A stretch of DNA of 33,284 nt from Salisapilia sapeloensis (GCA_023334545.1 JAADVB010000211.1:1-33284); one strand, 5' to 3'; positions 21,690 to 32,032 are shown, counted from the first letter of the stretch. The notes: a model not told the origin generated them from the sequence alone. Program-made: numbers and translations.

Positions 21690-24672
21690 CTTCATGTTTT
21701 TAATACAACGTAGCTAAGTTTGCTGGAAGCAACGTGTAGGCGACAACATGTCCTTACTGTAGTGTCCAATAGGATATGCATTGCAAAATGTATCGCATCC
21801 TCGTAGGATGGTCAAATTCGTAATTTTCGCACCCGGTTTAGAGCGGATAGACACTCCAAATCTGCTCACGATTGACCTTCGATTGATATCCTGCTTAAAG
21901 CAACAGGTATGCCGATCAAGATGCTTCCTTGTGTTGCTGACCAAAATCCAGAAATCTGCCAATTTTGTGGTTGAATGGTATGTTTACCATGCTTTAAAGT
22001 TCAGACATACGAACTGGCAAAGTACAGCACAACCGGAGCTGTAGTTGGATATGTGTGTATAACTTGGATTTCCCAATTACAAAATCTTGAAGCAAAAGCT
22101 CTTCGTTTCCTGTGAATAGCAGAAAGCGTCATTCAAATCCAAAGGATCTGACTATGTAACCGTAGCTAGAAATGTACCTCGAGCGCTCACTTACATTGTA
22201 GTGTTCACCTCTCGTCACACATGTGTATAAGGTCAATGTATCTTGACTTGATACTTACGCTTTCACTCAGTGTCACTGTGCATGACCGTCACGGACTTCA
22301 TCGTACTGCATGCTGGTACAGAATGAAGTTATCACTGGCTTCGAATCATACGATATAAGCTAGCATTGGACTCTACCTACCTCCAACCATCGGAGCATTG
22401 ACACAAGTCGAGCTATTATTGCTATAGCTGGTTGAATCGACGACAGGTATCTATTGATATAAGTCATGGTGATCCCGTTACTTCACAAGATCACCATCTC
22501 ACTTATAACACGATCCCTGTCTCTTGTCTTTTCAAACTAGTATGTGGGTTACGTCGGGCTCTGCCGAGTCTCATCGATTTAGGCAGAAATCGTAGAGGTG
22601 ATGCCATCTCTCCGCGTTCTTTCATCTTTCGCACCATATCGTGCACTTCCAGCACAAATTGACAACGTTGCTTTGTCGATGCGTAACTAATTTCACAAGC
22701 TCGTGTACAGATCAAAACGGTCCACCATCTCGGGAGCGTTTTACTTGTTACCAGTACAATCAAGAATGCACGAAAAAAGTTCGTATTTTCACTTGTGAAT
22801 GGGGAACATCAGAAGTTGCTGTAAGTCGCGGAAACCCTATTATCCTGTTTATCCTGGTCGATTGCGTATTTGACCGTCTATCGTATTTTCAACTTGAGTA
22901 CCCATTCTCTACTTTCATATTTCCATTCCAACCTTTGCCGTCTTTACGCGAGCGCTTGGTACTGACTACAAACACTCAAGTTGACTGAACAAGTGTTTGG
23001 GAATATAAAAATGATCTCTGGCCTTGAAACTGAAATCCAACAGCACCATATCCATCGGATATTTAATCATTTGACTCTTGAGTCTATCCAAATACGTCGC
23101 AATCGCTTCCATCAAAACCTTTCAGCTCAATTAATTCCTGCAAATCAGCTGGTGCTGATCGTTCGCTACAAGAGTGCGTCAAAATCGATGTGTGTATCTG
23201 AGTGTGTCGAACGTTGGACACGACTCAACGCTTGCCTTCATGTCGAAGGCACGAAGTGTCCGTTTTGACACTTGATGCAGTAGACATGCAGCCAGAGAGG
23301 TTTCAAAAACTTTCTTTGGCTTCGAATCGGTTCACTATCCATTCTTGATGTGCATCGTCGTGAGCTCTTCAGATACAACTAAGTGGTAGACTGGATGATG
23401 TATGAAAGTAAAACGATCGCTCACAAAGCTGTCCATGTCAAGGCTGTCGCACAATCCAGGTAGAGACTTAACGAGATCTGCACAATGCCCACCCCGGCTT
23501 TTGAGGAGACGGATGAGAGTTCCGCCCTTACCAAGATTGACAGTATGGTCATTAGTTGGCGCACACAACAGCTCCCGGGCTGACTCTGCACAGAATCAGC
23601 ATTTTCTTGTCGCACAAGATAGATGGCGTACCTGTGTTATACTTTTTGGTCGAGGCGATGAGTGAAGTAAATGAAGACGATATCTGTGATTTCGATGGTA
23701 ATAGAGCAAGAAACTTGGAATACACATAGCTGTTATTCGAGAACATAATAGGCAGCTCTAGAGCCCAAAAATTGGTCTTGCTCCTGCTCGTCTATCACCA
23801 AGTCATGCTTGAAGGACAAGACTGTCTAGATGTTGGATGACCAACGTGTGATTTCAAGAAGCAAACTATAACTTGATCATCCTTGTGGTAGTACATCATA
23901 CAGATACTATTCAATGCTCGTTGTATAAAGGTGCGAAAGTAGTTTGGCTCGGCTCATAGAAACCCAGCCGAGGTACGCGACCGAATGCTCAGCGTCCTAT
24001 CACTTGATCTGTGCTTTGACTGCATTTGCACTTGTAAGTCGAGGTTGATGACGAGTGTCATTTTAAAGACAATGCACTCCATCATTGTTGCTCGATCGAC
24101 TATAATACATCTTTTATCCTGTAGGCTGCTAGACGACACAGATGCTATCTATACCTTCAAGATGGACATACGCACTTAAGAGTTTCCATCGTACTGTAGT
24201 CGGTGTCTTGAGTAGACACTTTAACCATGCCAAGACGTTTGGAGCGTTCCATCAGAACGTATGCAAGTCCCAGTGATTCAAAACACTGCCTATTGGAGAT
24301 AATGTGCTTCACCTGTAGCACTTTATTACCAGAGTACCATTCAATCCGTAGCCATAGCCATGGATTCTATGTCATCTTCGCAATGAATTGTAAGCTTGAG
24401 TGTTTCCATTGCTCTTTTACAACCTCAAACAAGTTCCTGTTTCATCCTACTATGCTCAGGTCTATTTAAATGCTCAATAAGATAAGCACCTACCGCTAAC
24501 CTTGACATCTCTTGTGCCACTTATATACAAACCGCATCCAAAATTCTTCCGAGAAGTGTGTTTTAGACAATCTTTTAAGCGTTTGTAGCAACCATCAAAG
24601 GTCCATACCACTACTCATCTAACCAAAGGTACTATCACTTCCTTCAACTAGGACTCCCATCCTGTGCTTCAT
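21690..24672 (-). other. Coding-like fragments upstream of the candidate minus-strand gene
   Basis: Minus-strand stretches that could be earlier exons of the same gene: 24366-24172 (65 codons, starts NPWLWLRIEWYSG) spliced by gtatgt...cctacag to 24118-24004 (DKRCIIVDRATMMEC). This joins by a 51 bp intron to 23952 onward (EPNYFRTFIQRAL). Next is a junction 23632/23585 (gtacgc...gtgcag, 46 bp) into an 83-codon stretch ending near 23336 (LVKSLPGLCDSLDMDSF). Further fragments are 22670-22512, 22450-22381, 22109-22011 and 21936-21870; the last two join by gtatgt...ggtcag in matching phase. Several other junctions do not resolve, and the 5' end near 24672 is unclear. No family is recognised. If these are chance frames, the stretch is simply intergenic DNA without a gene. 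Confidence 0.25.
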
Positions 24673-24683
24673 TTTAATCTAGT

Positions 24684-26354
24684 TTATTCCGACATGACGT
24701 CTTTGTCATCTACACCCATTTGAATGCCTGTATACGCTTTATCAGACTCTCTTAAGATTTTCAGCTCCCGCATGACTGCCCGCTTTTCAGGATCCGCCAC
24801 AAACGTATCTCCGTTCCGAATGTGCCACAACGCGCCACCCAAGTGAAGTCCCCATGTGTTGGGTGGAAAAGGATCCATCGCCGGAACAACGTACCTCGTC
24901 GGCATGTCGGCACACGAGCCAAACTTTTGCGCATATGCCTTAAAGGCTGGTAGAACAGTTCGTTCCCATCTTGAGTCGTACAATCTCCAGCTAAAGCCAA
25001 TGTCATCCAACGCCTCCCGCGCCTTATCCGTCACGATCGTCCGTCCACCTCTCACCCTCTTAATCCATTCTCCTAAGAATAAACCCCTAGATGCTAGCGG
25101 CCATGGTGCATGATCCGGAACGACAAAGTCTGTCGAGATGTTCATATGCCCATGCAGTTTCTTGTAATATCGCATCGCTGGCAATACTTTAGCAAACACT
25201 TGCATCTCGGTACGCTGTGTTGCATTCCAAACGAAGCCCATGTTATCTAGCCCCTGCTCGTCGTGCTTGGACTGTTCTTTATACTGTCCTTGTCGTATAC
25301 GCTTGACCACTTCACCTAGCTCCAGTGCATTCGTTCCTTCCGGCCAATCGTCGCTATCTCTAGTAGAAGATGGGACTTGAAATGTCTGAGGTACGTCGAG
25401 ATGTCCATACTTGGTATAGAATGTCCGCAAAGCAGGCATGATCAATTGATCCCATCGGTCTTGCTGCAGATCAAAGCTGAACCCAAGTTCACGCAGCTCG
25501 TCACTCTGTTCTGTCACGAAGTCTGCGTACGACCCACGGTTACGGACACCGTTCCAAGCTTTTCCAAGCCGATAGTTGTGCATATACTCTGGCCAAGGCT
25601 CTTCACGAGGGACTGTAAACTTTAACGGAACGTTTGCATGGCCGTGTATCTCTTTATAAAGACGGAGACCTGGCATCATAAACTTCCTCCATGTCGTCTC
25701 CTTTGCACTCCATAAAAATCCGATTTCATCCAACCACCTAGCTTGGTCTTCCGAGATTTTACGATACCGTCGAATGTCTCGAACTTGTTGGCCTAATCGG
25801 AGGTTCCAGGTCGATCGAGGCCATGCTGGGTCTCCGTACGGCACGATGAAGGGCTGCAGGACGCGACAGTCTCCGTATAAATTACGATAGTTTTCTAATG
25901 CTGGTAGCAAGGCCGTCTCAAAGTAGTAGTTATTCCAATTGCTAACTGGAAAACCAATATGTTCAAGCTCTCGGATGACGGATGGGTCAGCGCCATCGCG
26001 AGAATGACTGCGCATGAGCCGGTGGAGACGAGCACCTAGTTTCATGCCTTGCAATTCCTCCGGCCAAGGTTGGTATAATTCACCACTAGTATGGTCTATC
26101 TGGTCTTTAGACACTTTTGATAGAGACGTCGTTGGGATAGTGAACTGGTATGGCACGGCAAAGTGGTTTTCGCGATAGTAGAATTCATGCATGGCACGTA
26201 CGAATCGATGGCGAGGTCGTAATTGTGCGTCAACAGACTTAATTGGCTGCGAATGCATTGATGAGGAAGATTTTGATGTGAAGCATGCTTTTGGTCGACT
26301 GCTTAGAAGTGCACATCGACGTACTCGCCCTAGCAGCATCGCCGGACTCGTCAT
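24684..26354 (-). CDS. Helicase-associated (HA) repeat protein, probably mitochondrial, 556 aa
   Basis: Single exon; ATG at 26354 is the first true methionine of the open frame. The N-terminus is rich in Arg, Ser and Ala and lacks acidic residues (MLLGRVRRCALLSSRPKACF), as in a mitochondrial presequence. From about residue 50 to the end there are six repeats of about 75 aa with the pattern 'W....LPAL..Y...HG...VP..F.VP...WP......LG..V..IR.G........LDEIGF.W'. Clear cores are LRLYKEIHGHANVPLKFTVP, LRTFYTKYGHLDVP and MRYYKKLHGHMNISTDFVVP. This is the helicase-associated domain (Pfam PF03457 type), which elsewhere occurs as C-terminal copies on helicases and as stand-alone arrays in algae and stramenopiles. 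No helicase motor motif is present. A nucleic-acid-binding role in the organelle is inferred. The first and last repeats are the most degenerate. Confidence 0.8.
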   Translation of the reverse strand: MTSPAMLLGRVRRCALLSSRPKACFTSKSSSSMHSQPIKSVDAQLRPRHRFVRAMHEFYYRENHFAVPYQFTIPTTSLSKVSKDQIDHTSGELYQPWPEELQGMKLGARLHRLMRSHSRDGADPSVIRELEHIGFPVSNWNNYYFETALLPALENYRNLYGDCRVLQPFIVPYGDPAWPRSTWNLRLGQQVRDIRRYRKISEDQARWLDEIGFLWSAKETTWRKFMMPGLRLYKEIHGHANVPLKFTVPREEPWPEYMHNYRLGKAWNGVRNRGSYADFVTEQSDELRELGFSFDLQQDRWDQLIMPALRTFYTKYGHLDVPQTFQVPSSTRDSDDWPEGTNALELGEVVKRIRQGQYKEQSKHDEQGLDNMGFVWNATQRTEMQVFAKVLPAMRYYKKLHGHMNISTDFVVPDHAPWPLASRGLFLGEWIKRVRGGRTIVTDKAREALDDIGFSWRLYDSRWERTVLPAFKAYAQKFGSCADMPTRYVVPAMDPFPPNTWGLHLGGALWHIRNGDTFVADPEKRAVMRELKILRESDKAYTGIQMGVDDKDVMSE

Positions 26355-27308
26355 CGAGGTCAAATTGTATGGCGGAAAAGTGCGTACTGGCGAAAAGATA
26401 GCGACATATGTCTAACAGCTAGGACATCCGGTAACTTGGAGTCAAGTTTCCAAGGCTGCGTTTTGGAGCATGCCGGACTAATTAAGGCGGATATGGCACT
26501 TTATTATGGCATGTCATTAAGACGAAAGCAGAATGGGTTCAGCGGTTGCGTATATGAGAGCTCTATTTGGTGTGTGGAAACCTCTATGAAGATAGGATTG
26601 ATCCGTGTAGAGTTAAAGGTGAGGATGTCATCCTCTGAACGAAGCATACATGGAATATACTCCCGCTCTTACAAGTCATGACATGACCAAAAGCTGCGTA
26701 CGGTTTGGAAAGAAATGAATAGTCAAAAAATTGAGCACGACCACTCATCGATTTTCATTTAATGCCAAAGCAGTAGATAAACAAGGTGAGAAACTATTTC
26801 TTACTTTTGATGCAAAAGTTCCTAGAAAATGCCTACCAAGCAATCTATGCTTGTGCTTGAAAACGTAAAAGCTCACGTCTTAGTATGGCTTAAATTCTTA
26901 TCATACATGAACAAAGTCGCAATTGAAGTAGAGCTTTTGCAGCTTTATTTCTTTACGTCTGACTGTACAAGGGAATCAAGCTATCAGTGAGCCCATTAGA
27001 CCGCGCAGAATACATCACCTTGATTGTGTATAAAGTTATGGCGAATTTCTCACTTGGTTTGCATTTGATTAGAAAACTAGAGATATGCCGTAAAAAGCAT
27101 TCGAAGAACGCACTACGATTATGAAAACTATATGAGCAGTGGTTGTAACTATCCTTCACACAGAACTCAACGCTCCATTCCAAGAATATCTTACTTCTCA
27201 ACTGAGACATAGCAATGACTGTTTATTTATAGCCACAGCAGGGAGAACCATGTCTTATCGCACCCTCCTTTTCACCTACCTTCAACACCACACGTCTGGA
27301 GCAAGGCA

Positions 27309-27341
27309 TTTCGCGCGTAAAATAGCTCGAGCTGCGCGAAA
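27309..27341. promoter_or_regulatory. Inverted pair of E2F-like sites upstream of RNR R2
   Basis: TTTCGCGC at 27309-27316 faces its exact reverse complement GCGCGAAA at 27334-27341. This is the consensus E2F/DP (MBF-like) core, and R2 genes are classic G1/S targets of such factors in animals, plants and yeasts. The pair ends 213 bp before the R2 ATG at 27555. Binding is inferred from sequence and gene identity. Confidence 0.6.
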
Positions 27342-27379
27342 TGGACGATAGTTGAAGCGGAAAGGAGGGAATTTACGCG

Positions 27380-27449
27380 ATTGGCTAGCGAACGTCACGC
27401 TCCTGCCCTCCTTCCATTGGCCCAAAGTCCGTGTACTAGATCTCATTGG
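27380..27449 (-). promoter_or_regulatory. Three CCAAT boxes upstream of RNR R2
   Basis: ATTGG occurs at 27380-27384, 27416-27420 and 27445-27449, all in the same (reverse CCAAT) orientation and 36 and 29 bp apart. Such arrays are typical NF-Y sites of cell-cycle promoters and sit here just downstream of the E2F-like pair. If transcription starts upstream of them they would be in the leader instead, so the promoter role is inferred. Confidence 0.45.
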
Positions 27450-27554
27450 CTGGTATTTCTATACAAAGTACCCTCGCCCTTTTTGCCGCCAAAAGCTCAC
27501 TTTCTAATCCGCTCGCAACATCGGAAGCTCATCAGCGACAGAAATCACGACGAG

Positions 27555-28661
27555 ATGGTAGCCAAACAAGGAGATGCATGCGACGCAACTGTGTCTACTG
27601 AAGCTCCGAATCACAGCATGGACTTTACGCACAAAGATGCTAATGGAGTCCCGATTTCATTGTACAAGTGGAAAGAGTTGAATGGTGAACTTGCGCCGGA
27701 ACCGTTCCTGGTTGAAAACCCGAACCGATTTGTCCTGTTCCCGATCCAAGAGCATGAAGTGTGGGCGATGTACAAAAAGGCAGAGGCGAGTTTCTGGACG
27801 GCTGAAGAATTGGACTTGGCACATGATCTAAAGGACTGGGACAACCTCACGGATAACGAGAGGCATTTCATCAAGTACGTTCTAGCGTTCTTTGCTGCGT
27901 CCGACGGCATTGTCAACGAGAACTTGGCTATGAATTTTAGTAATGAGGTGCAAGTACCGGAAGCGCGTTGCTTCTATGGCTTCCAGATCGCTATTGAAAA
28001 CATCCACTCGGAAGTCTACTCGCTTCTCATTGACACGTACATCAAGGACAAGGAAGAAAAGTCCATGCTGCTTCGTGCCATTGAGACGATCCCTTGCGTT
28101 GAGAAGAAGGCCAACTGGGCGCTCAAGTGGTGTGACAGTCGATCTGCCAACTACGCAGAACGATGCGTTGCATTTGCTGCGGTGGAAGGCATCTTTTTCT
28201 CTGGAAGCTTCTGCTCTATCTTCTGGCTTAAAAAGCGTGGTCTGATGCCTGGTCTCAGTTTCTCCAACGAGCTTATCAGTCGAGATGAAGGCATGCACTG
28301 CGACTTTGCTTGCCTCATGTACTCCAAGCTCGTGAACAAATTGCCGCAGGAGCGTATCCACAACATTGTCAAGGATGCAGTGATGATTGAACAGGAGTTT
28401 GTGCGTGAAAGTCTTCCTGTGGAGCTCATTGGTATGAACTCGGCACTCATGTGTCAGTACATTGAGTTCGTGGCCGATCGTTTGCTGTATGCGTTGGGTG
28501 TCGAGAAGATCTACAACGTAACTAATCCGTTTGACTGGATGGACATGATCTCACTACAGGGCAAAACCAACTTCTTCGAGAAACGTGTCGGCGAGTACAG
28601 CAAAGCCGGTGTCGGTGTCAAGGCCGAGGACCAGGTCTTTACGCTCGACGCAGACTTTTAA
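27555..28661 (+). CDS. Ribonucleoside-diphosphate reductase small subunit R2 (class Ia), 368 aa
   Basis: Single exon; ATG at 27555 is the first methionine in frame and gives the usual length. R2 houses the di-iron/tyrosyl-radical centre of class I ribonucleotide reductase, which makes dNTPs for DNA synthesis. Visible signatures: [17 protein letters not shown] at the start of the fold, ENLAMNF and the metal-ligand helix [16 protein letters not shown] (E-x2-H, with the radical tyrosine expected at the Y of SEVYS), EGIFFSGSF, and the second metal helix [15 protein letters not shown] (E-x2-H). The C-terminus ends FTLDADF, the peptide by which R2 docks on the large subunit R1. The gene has no intron. 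The E2F-like and CCAAT elements upstream suggest S-phase expression (inferred). Confidence 0.97.
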   Translation: MVAKQGDACDATVSTEAPNHSMDFTHKDANGVPISLYKWKELNGELAPEPFLVENPNRFVLFPIQEHEVWAMYKKAEASFWTAEELDLAHDLKDWDNLTDNERHFIKYVLAFFAASDGIVNENLAMNFSNEVQVPEARCFYGFQIAIENIHSEVYSLLIDTYIKDKEEKSMLLRAIETIPCVEKKANWALKWCDSRSANYAERCVAFAAVEGIFFSGSFCSIFWLKKRGLMPGLSFSNELISRDEGMHCDFACLMYSKLVNKLPQERIHNIVKDAVMIEQEFVRESLPVELIGMNSALMCQYIEFVADRLLYALGVEKIYNVTNPFDWMDMISLQGKTNFFEKRVGEYSKAGVGVKAEDQVFTLDADF

Positions 28662-28780
28662 AGGGATGAATCACTCTTCTTATATTATCCAACGTCTTTC
28701 ATTTCGTATTTGAACAAATGAAAAGCAAAAGGAAAGGAGTACGTTCTTTTCTAACGTAAATGTCAAAATACTACAAGTAG

Positions 28781-29638
28781 CTATTCCGCGCTGATGGAAA
28801 CGTTCTTCATAAAGTCCATGTTGAGGCTTCCCATCTCATCCTCATCGTCCACATCCCGATCGCTCACAGCAGATTCCGCACGCTCAGCACGTGTGAATTG
28901 GAACTTGGTCTTTGTCCGTTCCTCTGTTACGACATCAGCCGCTGGTGCTTTTACTTTGGCAGGGACTGGTGGAGCTGTTACTTTCATCGGATTCACCGTT
29001 TGGACGGGAGGTAGCGACTTTGTAGACTCGCCTTCTCGGATAAACTTTCCATCGGCACTGACGACGGATCGATTGGACGTCGGGATGTATGTCGTAAAGT
29101 TCTTGGCATTGAGCGTCTCACGCACATTTTCAGGCGTAATGGGTTCCTCAAACGTATTTGCCGATCCACTGGACGTCGGCGACGCGACGGATTCGGCCGA
29201 CAAAAAGTCCCGAAGCGCGTCAAACGGTTCACCCGTGCATGTCGGACACCTGGCAGCTGGTGTCAATAGGTAGGACACGCACAACGCAATGAACTTTCGG
29301 AGCGCGATCTTCCGATACTTGATGACCTGGTGCGACGAGCTACTGAATACGTGTTTCTTGGGAAAGTCAAAGCGTTGCAAAGCTTTCTCAAAGTTGTCAC
29401 ACCCTGGACAAGTGCGATTCGCACGTGCGAAAAGCTCCAGTAGCTTTTGTCGCAATTTGAAAAACTCGGAGTAACGACGCGATACTTGCCATAGCTTGTC
29501 ACTCGGTGCGTGAAAGACGCGGCAAATATAATGGGCGTGACCGGCGATCATGTCATGGCTCGGGATGTAGACCCGGATGGCATTATGCGACTCCTCTGCG
29601 TTGCACCGGTCGGTCTGCTGGTAGCTGAAGCGGTTCAT
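28781..29638 (-). CDS. PX-domain protein A, 285 aa
   Basis: Single exon with ATG at 29638. The PX (phox) domain spans about residues 18-155. The phosphoinositide-binding signature RRYSEF is at residues 54-59, followed by a helix (FFKLRQKLLELF). FDFPKKH at 90-96 corresponds to the PX proline region. Two cysteine pairs, CPGC at 77-80 and CPTC at 131-134, are not part of the standard PX fold and could form a zinc site. The C-terminal half is a low-complexity Ser/Thr/Pro-rich tail with an acidic end (DRDVDDEDEMGSLNMDFM). PX proteins bind endosomal phosphoinositides such as PI3P; trafficking is an inference. It is the head-to-head paralogue of the gene at 30127. Confidence 0.85.
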   Translation of the reverse strand: MNRFSYQQTDRCNAEESHNAIRVYIPSHDMIAGHAHYICRVFHAPSDKLWQVSRRYSEFFKLRQKLLELFARANRTCPGCDNFEKALQRFDFPKKHVFSSSSHQVIKYRKIALRKFIALCVSYLLTPAARCPTCTGEPFDALRDFLSAESVASPTSSGSANTFEEPITPENVRETLNAKNFTTYIPTSNRSVVSADGKFIREGESTKSLPPVQTVNPMKVTAPPVPAKVKAPAADVVTEERTKTKFQFTRAERAESAVSDRDVDDEDEMGSLNMDFMKNVSISAE

Positions 29639-30126
29639 GCTTATGCACGATCTGGTTGATGTGGATGTGATCGAAAAATGAACGGAGATCCGGCTGAGTA
29701 TAAGAACTGAAGTCTTCAGCGCCTGGTGCCTCTAGTAGCATTACTTACCATCACCCAGGTTTTGATTTTTGATTTTCCTTCTGGTCGGTCATTGGCACAC
29801 GAGCATAAAGAGACGCAACGATTGGTTATATGTGAGATCCGAGCTTCATATTCCCCAAGTACGACATGCGCTGACCAGTTCGCGTGGAAACTGCGGTGGA
29901 AATAAATGTCCGACGACTCGGCTGAAGTGGAAGGACTCGACCGAGCTTTCGTCCTAGTCGTAACGGCCTGTTTCTCGCCAATCTCTGTGAAAATCGTAAA
30001 TTCCTAGAACATCGACCACTTAACTTCAAGTTCGAATTCGGCCAATGAACGGTAAGCACCTGCACACAGAACTGATCATTTCTGTATCAGCAGCCGATCG
30101 AGGAAGCGTTCTCCCTCTCAAGCAAC
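29639..30126. promoter_or_regulatory. Divergent promoter region between the two PX genes
   Basis: 488 bp between the ATGs of two head-to-head PX paralogues, so it must carry both promoters. It contains short frames of no visible merit. I found no obvious inverted duplication in it that would mark the breakpoint of a tandem-inverted gene duplication. Confidence 0.4.
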
Positions 30127-31359
30127 ATGAGCGACTTTCGCAAAAGCGTGATCATGAGTCTATCGAGTCTGAACGAGGCAGACGCTCGTTCACGCCAAAT
30201 CCGCATCTACGTCCTGTCCTCTGTCAAGCGTGAGGGCGTGACGTACTATCGCATTGGAGGTCGACTCGCCTCCTCTGGCATGACGTGGGAAGTGACACGT
30301 CGTTATTCTGAGTTTTTACTCCTACGCGACCAGCTTATCCGTTTCTTTGAGTCCGCCAAGACAACTTGTCCTGGATGTGTCAACTACTTTCACTCGATCT
30401 GTCGCTTCGACTTTCCTAAAAAGCACTTTTTAAGCTCCAATGCTTCCATCGTCGTCAAGTACCGCGTCCAAGCCTTTCGAGCGTTCATGAACTTGCTTGC
30501 GTCCTGGAACTTTTCTAATACACCCAAGTGTCCAACCTGCGGCGGATTTGCTTTTGAAGTCGTCCGGAACTTTATTCTTGACGGAGCGACGCCCGAGACG
30601 GGTGGAGACGTGAACTCTCTCCGTAGCTCCTTTGCCGATGAGATGCACTCGTCTCTCGGATCCAGTACGACACGTGCTTCTACTACTAGCAACAACAGAC
30701 GTCCTCCTCTACCTCGTCGGCCGAGTTGGCAAGCGACGACCGTTGTGGATTCCAATGGCCCGAAACATGCTCAGACGACTCGACCGGCGCGTGACAAGTC
30801 TGGAAAAGTGCGTGCGAGTGATCCGAGTCTAATGCGTCGGACGATGCGCGACGATGCGCGCCGTCAGGACGTATATGATGCTTTTAACGACTACTTGCCT
30901 GCCTCGAAGCAGAAGCGAGATGCACGTGCACGTCGTAACACGGAAGAGACAGCGGATACGACCAAGTTCAATGCCCAGTCTGCCCGTGACAAGGAAAAGG
31001 AGCGGTATGGGAATGAGCCCATGTCGATTGACGAGTTGGGTGGAAAGCCGATGGCGAGAAAGAGTTCTAGTCGCAAGATGGAACGTCCGTCCTCTGGATC
31101 ATCGAATCATGGTTCTAGGGTCAAGTCGTCTAGCAGCAGTCGCATGAAGGAAGACGGTGTCGACACACCTGCCTTGTACATGCCCAAGGAACAGATGCCT
31201 GGTGGGAACTCGATGCGCCGTAGCTATGAGACGGACGCGACGAGTACGGATGAGGACGAAATCGATGTCACGGGCATTGTGATGGACGGTGCGCACGTGA
31301 GCAAGTCCAAGAGTCGGAGCCATGTGTGGCAATCATGGGAACGTGCACATGCTGGATAA
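30127..31359 (+). CDS. PX-domain protein B, 410 aa
   Basis: Single exon from ATG 30127; a second in-frame ATG follows at 30154. The PX domain covers about residues 22-155: RRYSEF at 58-63, FDFPKKH at 94-100, and the same extra cysteine pairs CPGC (81-84) and CPTC (135-138) as in protein A. The pair spacing of 50 residues between CPGC and CPTC is identical in both proteins. The remaining 250 residues are low-complexity and basic: a proline-rich patch (RRPPLPRRPSW, a possible SH3 ligand), arginine/serine runs and an acidic patch (STDEDEIDVTG). The function is probably phosphoinositide-dependent membrane recruitment (inferred from the PX fold). The tail differs from A in length and composition, so the two are unlikely to be redundant. 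Confidence 0.85.
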   Translation: MSDFRKSVIMSLSSLNEADARSRQIRIYVLSSVKREGVTYYRIGGRLASSGMTWEVTRRYSEFLLLRDQLIRFFESAKTTCPGCVNYFHSICRFDFPKKHFLSSNASIVVKYRVQAFRAFMNLLASWNFSNTPKCPTCGGFAFEVVRNFILDGATPETGGDVNSLRSSFADEMHSSLGSSTTRASTTSNNRRPPLPRRPSWQATTVVDSNGPKHAQTTRPARDKSGKVRASDPSLMRRTMRDDARRQDVYDAFNDYLPASKQKRDARARRNTEETADTTKFNAQSARDKEKERYGNEPMSIDELGGKPMARKSSSRKMERPSSGSSNHGSRVKSSSSSRMKEDGVDTPALYMPKEQMPGGNSMRRSYETDATSTDEDEIDVTGIVMDGAHVSKSKSRSHVWQSWERAHAG

Positions 31360-32032
31360 CTTTTGTTGTATTTGTATATGGAAATGATTTTGAATATCTA
31401 CCTTAATTCTTGTCGACACGAATTGTTTCGTTTTCTTGTCGAGTGGATAATAGGTGTTCAATTTCGTCTGGCATTTGCATGTCTGTACCGTTCCGGTACA
31501 AGGTATCGCAGATCGAAGTCCAAAGGTAGGGAACGAGGTCGAGATAACTGTTATTCGACGCGTCTTGTCCGTCACCTCGATGTTTCCAACTGCGTCTGAC
31601 TTAAACTGAGTATGGAAAATGTAAGAAAAACACAGGAACGGGTTTCATATGAAATGGTCTTGGAAAGGGGCGTTCGTCTCTCCAGAACTCAATCTGCAGG
31701 CCAATCGCCACCCGATCCTTTTTCCCCTCGCTCATCTCGCGGAAGCTCCTTGTCGCCGTGGAAGTGGGGAAGTTCTCATCGGACGCTTGGTCACATTGTT
31801 ACTTGAGTTTTCTAAGCGCCTGCATCAAACGGCTTCGTACCATCCGACACTTGGTGCCTCCAATTGTACCTCGACTCTTGTTTTTATCCACTTCTATCGC
31901 TTACATCTATCTCTTACATAGATTTAAAGTCCGACGAACACTGTAAGTGTCCACGCATTTTGTTTGCTCACATGTAAAATCTACTTTTCTTCCTTGTACG
32001 CTACTCTCGTACTTACTCATTCGATCCAATAG
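31360..32032. other. Intergenic region and probable leader of the RING-H2 gene
   Basis: 673 bp between PX gene B and the RING-H2 gene. Plus-strand frames at 31612-31946 are short; one has a hydrophobic end but lacks any family resemblance. A strong donor gtaagt at 31943 and an acceptor caatag ending at 32032 would define a 90 bp intron in the 5' leader of the RING gene. Confidence 0.4.

Larger units (their letters stand above)
26355..27554. other. 1.2 kb divergent intergenic region upstream of the RNR small-subunit gene
   Basis: The region lies between the HA-repeat gene (minus) and the R2 gene (plus). Its left 900 bp hold only short chance frames in several phases and no motif I can name. 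The right 250 bp are GC-richer and carry the E2F-like and CCAAT elements listed separately. The open frame of the R2 gene extends upstream to 27381 without an ATG, so that part is taken as 5' untranslated. Confidence 0.45.

Noticed and set aside
22641-23268. Plus-strand open frames of 115 and 95 codons in the 20.6-24.7 kb region
   Set aside because: They lack an early ATG or any family resemblance, and frames of this size are expected by chance. They do weaken the minus-strand gene proposal, and confidence there was lowered accordingly.
27882-28361. 159-codon minus-strand frame inside the R2 gene
   Set aside because: Antisense to a highly conserved R2 coding region; no independent signal.
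28794-29273. 159-codon plus-strand frame opposite PX gene A
   Set aside because: Antisense shadow of the low-complexity tail of the PX protein.
30020-30040. gttcgaat string resembling a tRNA B box
   Set aside because: No matching A box or cloverleaf can be folded around it; no tRNA gene is seen in the window.
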